NCBI RefSeq assembly: GCF_963678635.1
Contig: NC_087070.1
Location: 17,891,318-17,955,317, forward strand
Length of the DNA: 64,000 nucleotides
Reading direction: 5' to 3'
Source of the DNA: Symsagittifera roscoffensis
Taxonomy: Eukaryota; Xenacoelomorpha; Acoela; Convolutidae
The first letter of the stretch is position 1. Every line of letters starts with the position of its first letter. The notes under the pieces were generated by a model. It was not told the origin of the DNA and ran no database searches. It was given only the letters and a program-made list of their open reading frames with translations. The translations under genes and the position numbers were made by a program. Of the stretch, positions 40,105-49,196 are shown piece after piece.

Positions 40105-41867
40105 TGGACATCAAACTTTTTCAAGTTCACCACACTCTGAAAGTCTGTGTTCAGAGTTAAAGCGTAGCCAAGTTTCTTTCCCCTCTGTATTGTCACTGTT
40201 GTTGCTTCTGTGTTCAATAACACACTCACACATAGTCCGCTCTGAGTGAGTGAGAAGCTTCTTCCTAAAATAGCCGAGCTTTTACTGTTTGGATTTGGTA
40301 CCAGACACACCTGTCTGTCATTGCTGAGTTCATTCAAGTTCCTCGTCCTAAACGTCGCTACTACGGCTTGGTTTGGTTTTAATCTAACTTTTCGATCCAG
40401 AAAAATCGGCACCTTGGCCTGGTTAATTGAGATCTTATTAAGGGGTCTCTTTTCATACTTTCTCTCAGGATCCTTGATCCTAATCAACCCGTCATTGAGA
40501 TCGATCGTGACGTCGAAGTTGCGAACGAAATCCCTTCCTAAGATGAACTGATCGGATTCGTCCAAATTCTCCACTACTAGGAAGCTTATCCAAAGATGTC
40601 TTCCTCCGAGCTGCAGTGAAATAATCGGGGTTCGTCCAGTCACATAGATCGCTCCCTGATTGGCCGCTGCCAACCTGATGTTTGTCGGTATGAGATCCGA
40701 CCTCTCGAAACCCATGTCGGTCCAAGTTTTGACTGGCATGACACTAACCACTGCTCCCGTGTCTAGCAGTCCCTTTACTGAAAGTTGTCTGCCTTGCACG
40801 TCCAGAACGTGTGCGGCCAGATCGGCCTCGCAACCTATATGCACCGCATCTTGTTCGAGCATCGCGTTGTGTCCGATCCGTTTAACCTTCAGCTCCTCTT
40901 GACCAATGTATATCCGGCCAATCTGATCGTTCGCTTCAGTTATGTGAGCTTTCGTGTAGATATTGATGCCATCCACATTCATTAGGATCGGGTAAGGGCC
41001 ATGGACATCGATATAATGTCCGTCCACTTTCATCAGCCTCGGACCTCCCGTTGTGAGCAGCGCTCGCAATGCCCTGGAGTCCAGTTTGGTATCTTTCTCC
41101 TTCAGGTAGTCGGCATAGATGTCCAGGTGGACTAGTGTAATCTCGGATGGTTCACTCAAGTTCTTGACCACCTGGTGCCCTGCGACTGAGATTATGGACA
41201 TTATTTTGGTCCCATCCTTCGTCATGCCGAAAGTCTTACCAGATATAACGTTCAGTTTCAGTCCCTGTTTCCTGGGTTCCTCTTTGTCTTCTACTTTTGT
41301 CGTTTTACCCAGAACATTAAAACTTTCCCGAAGATCTGTGCTCTCCAGCTCCGACCTTACCCATTGCTCCACTTCTTTCGTGGCTAGGTCCTGTTTGACA
41401 TTCTGCAGCGCTGTCCTTGCCGCCAGGCCGTAATCCACCTTGAGTGGGCTAGACGACTCTGCTTCGAGGTTCGAGGCTACCACCTCGTCAGGCCATGTCT
41501 TAACCTTTTTGGTCGTGAAGGTGCTCGGTGTCGTCTCCTTTCTCCGAGATTCAGCCTCGTTCATCAGACGTGCTCGACTGGCCTTGACACCCGAAAGCGC
41601 CTCTTCATGGCGGGGATGTTTCGCGTCCGCTACTGCATCCCAAAATTGAGTACAATCCGACTTGAAGTGTCCCTCCAAATTACAGAAGAAACACCTCGGA
41701 CCATATTTCATGATGAGCCCTCTGACGTACTCTTCATGATCCTCGTCGGTCGCGTCGGCGTCCTCGAGAAAGTAGCCTATGGCCTTCATGTTCTGTTTGT
41801 ATGCAGAACACGCGGAAACGTGATGGTCCATCGAACCACAATTCGCACACGACCTCCTCTTATCCAT
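40080..41867 (-). CDS. Nucleocapsid zinc knuckles and aspartic protease
   Basis: 595 codons from the ATG. Two perfect CCHC knuckles lie near residues 8-21 (CANCGSMDHHVSAC) and 59-72 (CFFCNLEGHFKSDC). A long linker follows, then a retropepsin-like protease with GLLDTGAVVSVMP (~residue 366 on) and, about 90 residues later, FILGRDFVRNFDVTID. It is in the same frame as Gag: only one TAA and 20 codons separate them, so the knuckles lie beyond the Gag stop. The protease would cut the polyprotein. Confidence 0.88.
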   Translation of the reverse strand: MDKRRSCANCGSMDHHVSACSAYKQNMKAIGYFLEDADATDEDHEEYVRGLIMKYGPRCFFCNLEGHFKSDCTQFWDAVADAKHPRHEEALSGVKASRARLMNEAESRRKETTPSTFTTKKVKTWPDEVVASNLEAESSSPLKVDYGLAARTALQNVKQDLATKEVEQWVRSELESTDLRESFNVLGKTTKVEDKEEPRKQGLKLNVISGKTFGMTKDGTKIMSIISVAGHQVVKNLSEPSEITLVHLDIYADYLKEKDTKLDSRALRALLTTGGPRLMKVDGHYIDVHGPYPILMNVDGINIYTKAHITEANDQIGRIYIGQEELKVKRIGHNAMLEQDAVHIGCEADLAAHVLDVQGRQLSVKGLLDTGAVVSVMPVKTWTDMGFERSDLIPTNIRLAAANQGAIYVTGRTPIISLQLGGRHLWISFLVVENLDESDQFILGRDFVRNFDVTIDLNDGLIRIKDPERKYEKRPLNKISINQAKVPIFLDRKVRLKPNQAVVATFRTRNLNELSNDRQVCLVPNPNSKSSAILGRSFSLTQSGLCVSVLLNTEATTVTIQRGKKLGYALTLNTDFQSVVNLKKFDVHCMRTKNV

Positions 41868-41927
41868 GTCATCGCGAGGTTTGTACCAACTGGAATTCGC
41901 ACCAGTGTTTGTCCCGCTATAGTTGCC

Positions 41928-44069
41928 TTAATTGCTGTAACGGTTTTGCGCCCTCGGTTTTATGAGTAAATACTCGCGTGACTTCATACGCAAGTCGTCG
42001 GGCGTGGGTACCTGGTCAAGCGACAGGGTGAAGTGAGTGGCCAACATCGTCTTCAACTCCTCACTCCTTACTCCGTCCATGAACTTCGAAGCAATCGCCA
42101 AGTTTCGCTCGGATATTTTCTCATCTGTGTTGCTTCTCCTCCTAAGCAATTCAAGGTCGTCCAAGAATTTATCTATGGATTCGTCATCTCTTTGACGCCT
42201 CTTTTCGAACTTCACCATAGCCTGGTGCCCTTGTACTCCAGAACCGAAACGATTCAGCAGGATGTCGAATATCTTGCGAGCGCTGTCTCTCTCATTGGCT
42301 CTTTTCGCCATTACACAACTTAATGCAGTACCCTCCAGATTGCTCGTCAGCGCGCTGCACTCTTGTTTCTTGGAGAGATTCTCTTCCTCAAAGTGTAACT
42401 TCATCACCTCTATCCAAGTATCAATGCAGCCGTCTGACTCGTCTTTATATGACTTCGGCTTTTTCAGTGTCCTTCTTGACCTCTCTCCTCTCTCGGTTGA
42501 CTTCGAGAGCTTGGTGATGAATGTTTCGAGAGATCTGTTCAGAGGCTCAAACATCGAGGCATACATCGTTGTGTCCTGTGAGACTGTAGTCAGATCTGGT
42601 ACTGAACTGACTTGTGGCACAGTTGGCAACCTTGTCTCCGGGGTGGCATCTGCCTCCGGCGGGACTGGATTCGTCCAGCCAGGCCTCGACGGGGCTGCCC
42701 TCGGCCGCTCCTTGTTTCTAGGTTCGTAGTTCGTTTTCGAGCTTTGCTGGGCCCTGGCATTGCTGCCCGTACCATCTCCATCATTCGCATGGCGTGAGCG
42801 CTCTCTTGGGTTGGAACGCTCCTGCCAACTACTCCCATTCAGGATCGCGTCAAGCTTCCGCATCATTGAGTCAGACTTCGCATCTAGCCTCTTCTCCAAG
42901 CTAGTCATCGTGTGGGCGTAGGTACTATCATGATCGTTCAACAATCGTTCGATCTCCCTGGTCATCCTAGCCTCTCTTTCGTATGACTCCTTGTTTGCCT
43001 GTGCCAGGCTCTCCACCAGGCATTGATCGGTGTTGCGAATCAGTTGAGCCTGATCAACCCTCGCCTGCGACTTCGCGTGCGTTAGTTCATCTCTCAGATT
43101 CTCTCGACCCTGGTGAGCTCTCTCGTCAACCTGATCTATTCTTTTAGTCATGTCCCGTCTCAGTTCATCTAGACCATTCATTACGCCAGCGAACATGTCA
43201 CTTATGTCGCCAGTGGCCCCAAATGACGGGGTTAGTCCCAGAGAAGATGAGGTCAACTGCGGCTGCAGCCTGGTGCTTGATGACGCACCGCCTTTTTGCT
43301 TGCTCATCGACGTCATTAATCTGTCGAATGTTGATGACGCTCCCATCGTTATCCCATCTGACATGGGCCTGGTCGGCGAGGTTGACGACGCCTTCCTGCT
43401 CATATCGTTCCTTGGGCACGGTGTGAAGTTCACATCCGGATGGGTTATCTCCGGGTAGTCATCACTGGAAGTCAAACCTACAGTTGGTAGTGACGCTATG
43501 CGTTCGTCGTACAAAGACTTCCAACTCTTCTTGGCCTTCGAACCCGTTTGTTCTTCACTCGGGCTTATACTCGACATCATCGCGTTGTTGCTCTGCTTGG
43601 CCAGAGATGAGTGGGTACTAGCCGAATGTGAGTATTTTCCCCTCCACCTGTGACTCTTGGTCTCCGATTTGGACATTCCCTTGAATAACACTTCCTCTCG
43701 CGGCTCGACCTCGGAACGCTCCGAGGTCTCCTCTGTCCTCTCGACTTCCTCCCGCTCGAGGTCCTCTCTCGGCTCAAAGTCGGGTAGAACGAGCGTCTGT
43801 TCTCCCTCGTCAAAGGGGTCCACAAGCGTTTCGCTCGCGGTTCCGGCTTCGGCGCTCCGCCTTTGATCGCCATCGAGGTTTTTCTCGCTCCTCAATCTCA
43901 TTTCGCTCACTGAAAGATCAGGTTGACCTTTAGTCGATTCGTTTTCAGCAAACACGTCGGAGGCGCTGCTAACCGAGGACTGGCTACGCCTAGTTTTAAA
44001 TTTTCGCGTGCTGCCCTTGCTCAGCCTGGGAATCTTAGTAGTCGATCCTAGCGAGTCCCTGCGCTGCAT
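41928..44069 (-). CDS. Gag of the giant element
   Basis: 713 codons from the first ATG (the frame is open 7 codons further upstream). Residues 1-300 are charged and low-complexity (Ser/Arg/Glu). A coiled-coil-like stretch (RRDMTKRIDQVDERAHQGREN on) follows, then a Ty3/gypsy-type capsid domain in the last ~200 residues (YKDESDGCIDTWIEVMKLHF, SNLEGTALSCVMAKR, ILLNRFGSGVQGHQAM, RRQRDDESIDKFLDDLELLRRR). It forms the particle shell. It ends NRYSN and TAA, before the zinc knuckles. Confidence 0.88.
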   Translation of the reverse strand: MQRRDSLGSTTKIPRLSKGSTRKFKTRRSQSSVSSASDVFAENESTKGQPDLSVSEMRLRSEKNLDGDQRRSAEAGTASETLVDPFDEGEQTLVLPDFEPREDLEREEVERTEETSERSEVEPREEVLFKGMSKSETKSHRWRGKYSHSASTHSSLAKQSNNAMMSSISPSEEQTGSKAKKSWKSLYDERIASLPTVGLTSSDDYPEITHPDVNFTPCPRNDMSRKASSTSPTRPMSDGITMGASSTFDRLMTSMSKQKGGASSSTRLQPQLTSSSLGLTPSFGATGDISDMFAGVMNGLDELRRDMTKRIDQVDERAHQGRENLRDELTHAKSQARVDQAQLIRNTDQCLVESLAQANKESYEREARMTREIERLLNDHDSTYAHTMTSLEKRLDAKSDSMMRKLDAILNGSSWQERSNPRERSRHANDGDGTGSNARAQQSSKTNYEPRNKERPRAAPSRPGWTNPVPPEADATPETRLPTVPQVSSVPDLTTVSQDTTMYASMFEPLNRSLETFITKLSKSTERGERSRRTLKKPKSYKDESDGCIDTWIEVMKLHFEEENLSKKQECSALTSNLEGTALSCVMAKRANERDSARKIFDILLNRFGSGVQGHQAMVKFEKRRQRDDESIDKFLDDLELLRRRSNTDEKISERNLAIASKFMDGVRSEELKTMLATHFTLSLDQVPTPDDLRMKSREYLLIKPRAQNRYSN

Positions 44070-46554
44070 ACTTTGTGAAAAAAAAAACAATATTCGTATG
44101 TCGAAAAGTCAGTATCAATCTCTCCGGTTTCTCAATGACAATCTTAGTGACTCAGCTAGAGTTACACACACACACACAGGGCCTGCTCAGTATTGATATA
44201 ATGCTAACTCAACCCTGTCGTATAGTATAACAGTATCACAAGATTTTCACAAGATATAATCAACACACAAAACACAATAGATAATCAGGTAAGAATATCC
44301 TACAGGTGACAGCGACCTTTTGTCAGTATCAATATATCTCCACACAATTTATCAAGTCACTGCTTTGTTAAAATTGAACAATCCTTGATAAAAAGCAGTG
44401 ATGATTCAGAAACAGATCAATAAAACTTAGTCTTAAAGAAAAAGACTTCCCTCAATCGGAACGATCCGAAAGAACAAAGCCCAGGACACAGTCTTCTCAA
44501 GTGGGTGTGTATTTGCCTAATACGCCCACCGAGGTCTTCTTTCAGGTGCCCTGCGATTGCCCGAGCTGTCCTATCAAGTGGCTCAAGGCAACCTCTGATC
44601 GAAAACTTCTAAAGTCTATGAAAAAGCTCCCCCACACCCGGAACGCTCCAAGTGCACGAGAGCAGGGAACAACTTTTCTTCTCAAGTGAGTGTGTATTGG
44701 CCTAAAACACTCACCGAGGTCTACTTTTATTTGTTCCCGGATTGCCCGAGCTTTCCTATTAATTAGCTCAAGGCAACCACACAACCAAAATCACAATCAA
44801 AAAAAAATTTTTTGTTCGGGTACTTCTGATACACCCGATCTAGAATCCAAAGTTGATCACAAATTTCCGGGTCAAAGTGGGCTCTTATGATCCTAATAAG
44901 CGCCTAATATCCTAATATGATTTTGATTAAATGGATATTTTCCGTTTCCCAAATCGCCACGGATGATTTCCTCAAGTTTCTAACAAGGAAGGTTGTTTAG
45001 AAGGTTTAAGACACTCCGGAGGGTTATTTCGGAGGGTTGTTAAGACACTTAGCCTACTTCGGAGGGTACCTTAATCACCCAAGTCACTTCGGAGGGTCCC
45101 CCTAAATTTACTAAGGAGGGTCAATAAGATGCTTAATATGCTCCGGAGGGTTACTTCGGAGGGTACCTCCAAAATTTTCAAATTTCTGAGCCTCACTCAG
45201 AAGGGCCTTCAATTAACTTCAGGAAGCGTCAAAACAAGCTTAATTCTCTATGGGAGGGCTGTCTCAACTTCTTTGGATAACCTCGTGGAAATTTTCCACT
45301 AAGGAGGGTTGCTAAGGACCTTAGCTGACTCCAGAGGGTTACCTCGGAGGGTTCCCCAAAAATCAAGAAAAAAGGTTATGTTACCGCAATAAAGTCTCCA
45401 AAAGCGGTCTACCTGACTTAAAACTAGGTTGGCTGACACGGTCAACCTTCCCAGTTGGATAAAAAGGTGTTTTGATAAAATTTTCCGCCGCTCGGAGGGT
45501 TACCTGTAATTTGGACCCTCCGAACCAACAAATTCTAAAAATTTTTCTTTTCCGAGATTATCGACCCAAAAACGGTTGCGGTCCGGAAAAGTGGCCCAAA
45601 ACGTCGACTTATGGGACCAAAATTATCCCAATCGGATGACTAGTCTTTGAGAAATTGCCAAAAACGTGTCTGTCCAAATGGCCTTTTTTCACCACCTATA
45701 TAGGTTCTGAGAAACTTTTTCCGCAATTCCTATCGAAAGTGCCTAAAAATAATTTAAACGAGCGTAGTAGCCCTGTACGGCACTGGAATAGTGCAAAAAA
45801 CTGGATCAAAATTGGTTTGGAGACAAAAATTTGGCCAATAACTATCAAATTTGGACCCTCCGGTTCCTTCCTTTTCCAATCCTTAAGTCGTTAGCTCTAT
45901 CCAAGGAGCCAATCGGAGGGTTACTCAAGAATTTCTCTAGTAACCGAGCACGTTATGCTAGCACGCTCCTAATACAAAAAACTTTATTGCTCTAACTCTA
46001 AAAACTCAAAAACTCGATCCCCAAAACAGATTGACAAAATTCAGAAAATTATCGAAATTTTGACCGAAAAATTTTGGTTTTTTCCAATTTTTGCTGAGTC
46101 TTTTCTCACGCGGCGGTTTCTTTAGTTAGGGGGATCGAACTACGTAGCTACTCCCTATATAAAAGCTTTTTGCTGTTCGGAAAAGCTTGGATATCCAAAA
46201 ATTTGGGGGTCTATAGTTTGTCAAAAATCAGTAAATTTCGACAAAATTTGATGTTTCTTGGGTCTAAATAGGAGATAAGTAATATATAGTAAGAATAATA
46301 ATCAATCAGTAGTCGTTAATGAATAGTACTATACCCTCCTTTGCACCAAAATACCCGAATTAAGACCCTTAACTCGGAAATTTGTAATCGATGGAGGGTA
46401 CAATCGGACCGCGCCAATCGTGCCCCCCACCACTTAAGTTTTAATGAAAGAACAACAAAAGCCCGGAGCGGAGGGTTCGTCGCTGAAACGCTTGGTGATC
46501 ATGATGGTCTTATGCGTTTGACAGGCCCACCCAGGAGCGCCATAAAAACGTCTA
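44070..46554 (-). promoter_or_regulatory. Long 5' leader of the giant element with ACCCTCC motif cluster
   Basis: About 2.5 kb between 5' LTR and Gag with no convincing coding region. Between 45018 and 46478 the word GGAGGGT (ACCCTCC in the transcript) occurs about 13 times, often as CGGAGGGTTACC, with about three inverted copies. A ~98 bp unit at 44496-44593 recurs at 44681-44778, each able to form a small hairpin. A CA tract lies at 44167-44179. A packaging, dimerisation or protein-binding role is possible but not shown. Confidence 0.6.
46526..46542 (-). other. Candidate primer binding site of the giant element
   Basis: On the - strand TGGCGCTCCTGGGTGGG starts 12 bases after the 5' LTR. 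Its complement ends GCGCCA like a tRNA with discriminator G plus CCA, with a CCCACC that could be a T-stem. The exact tRNA is not identified, and the spacing is on the long side. Confidence 0.5.
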
Positions 46555-47435
46555 TGTAACATTCGCCCAAATACTACACAGCGACGGAGCGTAGAAAAAG
46601 TACCTAATAACGACTGGCAGGCGTCAGTTACCTTAATCCTACTCGTTTTTCACCGTCTCGACCTTGCCAGTTGATTTTCTGGTCTGTTTAGGGCAAAGTA
46701 AAAAGTTACCATTTTTAGGCCATCAGTCAAACGACTTTTGATCAGCTTTCGTTTACATGCGAACACAACCACATAGCTGAGTCTCGCATCCTCAGACTAC
46801 GTGATTGTCATTAAAAACACGGCTCGAACAACCTATTTTAATATGTTTTTGTGTGACAGTTCTATATTAAATCCATTGGAGATGGATTGACCCTTTCCTC
46901 TTTCTAGCTACTCATATTCTAAAATATCAAACCGGTGTTAATTTAAAGTTTCACGACTTCCAAGTAGCTATACAGTCAGTTTTATACAGTCCCTTCACAT
47001 AAAACAGTCTCTGGGGGACCAAGCCTCCGCTCCCGTAATATTCCTGCGATAACGGTCTTATCTCTTCTAATTTGCGTCCCGGGAGGGTTCCGTGGAATAT
47101 TCCTTCCCCACCGAAGCTTCCTTCTCCACTAATATCCGCTGATAAGGGTCTGATCGTGCGTTGCTGCCACGATAAGAGGCTTCGTATTCTCCGTCTCTTG
47201 CACGACTGTTTTTCACAATATTTGTCGTTGTTCTCATTTTTTCAGCTTTCTTGGTCAAAATGGCCGTTTTTCGTATTTCTGAGAAATATCAACTTGAAAA
47301 TCGAAATTTTAAAAAATAGAAAATATCAGAATACTTCGACCCTCCTTTCAAGCACTTTTTTGCTGTTAAGGCCTTTTCTCTCTGATTCGTGCTTCGTCGG
47401 AAGGTTGCGCTGTGCCAATCTGGCAGAATGGCACA
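46555..47435 (-). repeat. 5' LTR of the giant element (881 bp)
   Basis: Direct copy of 23682-24568 with TG...CA ends. A 6-bp deletion (CCCCGT) near 47078 accounts for the length difference. It would carry the element's promoter. It contains GGAGGGT/ACCCTCC words like those of the leader. Confidence 0.93.
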
Positions 47436-47540
47436 ACCAATACCAGGGACCTGGTATTGATCAATACCAATACCAATACAAGGAACCTGGTATTGATCAA
47501 TACCAATACCTGATTCTGTCAACACCAATACCAGTTTTTT
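47436..47540. repeat. CAATACC-type simple repeat, right flank of the insertion
   Basis: ACCAATACC and GGTATTGATCAATACCAATACC runs. The left flank before 23682 reads CTGGTTTTGATCAATACC, matching the words here. The element therefore landed inside this repeat. Confidence 0.8.
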
Positions 47541-47930
47541 ACGTTATTGAGATTGCTTTTGAAATACTGGGAGCGGTCGCTGCAGAACAGAATTTTGTTG
47601 AGCAAGCTTTGTACGAACCTGTAAATGCAATGAGGAACCCAGAGCAGGCAGCTTTTTAAAGTAGAGAATGTCCGTGGCAATACAGATTGCGAAAGCAGCT
47701 TGCGTACTCGGAACAAATAATGACAAAACAATTTTCCACGAAATTTTTTATTTGTAACACAATTGGATTGGTATATTGTATTTTCTCGTGTGGAGTTGCG
47801 TGGTCTTATTGAAGAAACGTAACACGTATCGAGTTTAATTGTAAGGACATCAACACAGCTCCTTTTTATGATTATCACTTCCTTTTCTAAAAACTTCCAA
47901 GGATTTTGTAGTAGTAGTAGTAGTACAAGA
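47541..47930. other. Intergenic stretch without recognised features
   Basis: AT-rich with short open frames only. I see no gene. It may be the 3' tail of the LINE on its right. Confidence 0.3.
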
Positions 47931-48660
47931 CTTAATTGCACTAAAAGGCACTAAATAACAAGACATCATTTACAGAAATATCGGTTTACATTTTTATCAT
48001 AGTCCACTTTAACAAACTTCACAAAGCATTTGTTTAACAGTCGGGAAAAGGAAGCATGGGTGTCAAGCAGGAAATTGGAGTAACGTACTGCTCTTGGAAT
48101 GAAGATTTTATCGGTATGTCGTTTCTTTGCGAGTGGCTCCTGAAACAGCATCTTCTCGTAGTTTCTCAAGGCATATCGTGTTTGGGGTTTCATAGATATT
48201 TAATCCCAGATAGGACAATCTATTTGGCCTGAGATGATTTTGTTGAACAGTAGTAGGTCTTTAAACTGAAAGATCACACTTGACAAGTCTGTCCTTATAA
48301 GATTGCAAAGAGCAAATCCACTTTGTACACCGCCTTTGAACCGTTTCAAGAGCAACAATATCGGACTCGGAAGGGAACCAAACTTCACATGCATATAAAA
48401 AGGACGATAAAATATAGGATCTGAACAAGTTCGTTGTAGTGGCTAAAGCGAGAAAGGCAAACTGCGTTTGAGAGCAAAAAACGTACTGTAAAAAAGTCCC
48501 AATCGATTTTTGATGTGATGGCTGAATTTTAGATCAAAAGACAGGGTAACACCGAGATTTTGACTGGAATACAAGACGAAGGGACTCCTGACTGTAACCT
48601 CGGTTACTATGATACTTTTGACCTTCTGATTTTTATTTTAAAAAAAGAAGAGAGAAAAGT
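47931..48660 (-). mobile_element. LINE remnant (C-terminal reverse transcriptase)
   Basis: On the - strand a frame near 48500-48580 reads NLGVTLSFDLKFSHHIKNRLG. The piece near 48300-48400 reads YACEVWFPSESDIVALETVQ and RRCTKWICSLQSYKDRL, the classic thumb/C-terminal block of LINE RTs. 47966-48193 reads RYALRNYEKMLFQEPLAKK and FIPRAVRYSNFL, the usual last block. Stops and frame changes show it is dead. Confidence 0.75.
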
Positions 48661-49196
48661 ATATGTTTCAGGAATCTCTTTTTACAACGATCGATTTGAA
48701 CTACCGTAGGTGCGAGTTATGCGCTAGTTTTCTTAAACTTTTTTTTTTAATCCTAACGATGCACAAATGTTGCAAAAACGTTTGAATTCACAATTTTAAT
48801 ATCTCATTTAAAATTATTGCTTCGAGCACTTCGCTCTTAACTTTTCGGGTCATAACGGAAATAACGCCCTTAATAGATAATTTCGACGTATCGTACGCTT
48901 CTTTTTAGACAAAACCGAAATATGCTCCGGTCGAATGGTCCAGACTGGCATAAACGAAGCTCGGAAACTTTGTTATCCGAGTTCGTTGACTTGGTGTGTT
49001 TTCGAGTGCAATTTTTTCGCTGCAGTTGTATGTTTCCATTGAAATAATTGTACACATGTTTTTTTTTCAGATGAAAAAAAAAGAATTATGATGCGAAGAT
49101 CTTGGCGTATGGTTCGCTAATGCGACGATGTAATTTTTGACACATATCGTTTGAAAGGTTGACCCTGATTTTGATGATTGAAACCTAAATTTGAAA
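48661..49196 (+). promoter_or_regulatory. 5' flank of XPO7
   Basis: AT-rich, no clear TATA box. Near 48750-48790, AATCCTAACGATGCACAAATGTTGCAAAAACGTTTGAATT resembles a repeat at 2000-2040 in the old LTR, so part of this flank is repeat-derived. The promoter must lie here or further upstream, but I cannot place it. Confidence 0.35.

Larger units (their letters stand above)
23682..47435 (-). mobile_element. Young giant Ty3/gypsy-type LTR retrotransposon (~23.75 kb)
   Basis: Bounded by nearly identical direct LTRs, with TG...CA ends, a primer site next to the 5' LTR and a purine-rich tract next to the 3' LTR. The coding order on the - strand is Gag, NC-protease, RT, RNase H, integrase, macrodomain-like domain. 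A second ~9 kb coding block follows (SGNH hydrolase ORF2, SGNH-like ORF3 in two frames, 1403-codon ORF4). The RT-RNase H-integrase order and the GPF-like integrase tail place it in Ty3/gypsy. Typical members are 5-10 kb, so this is very large. No Env-like signal peptide or membrane segment was seen. It sits in a CAATACC simple repeat. Confidence 0.92.

Noticed and set aside
45018-46478. GGAGGGT cluster as a telomere-type or CRISPR-like repeat array
   Set aside because: Spacing is irregular, intervening DNA is unrelated, and copies occur in both orientations. It is a dispersed motif cluster inside a retroelement leader.
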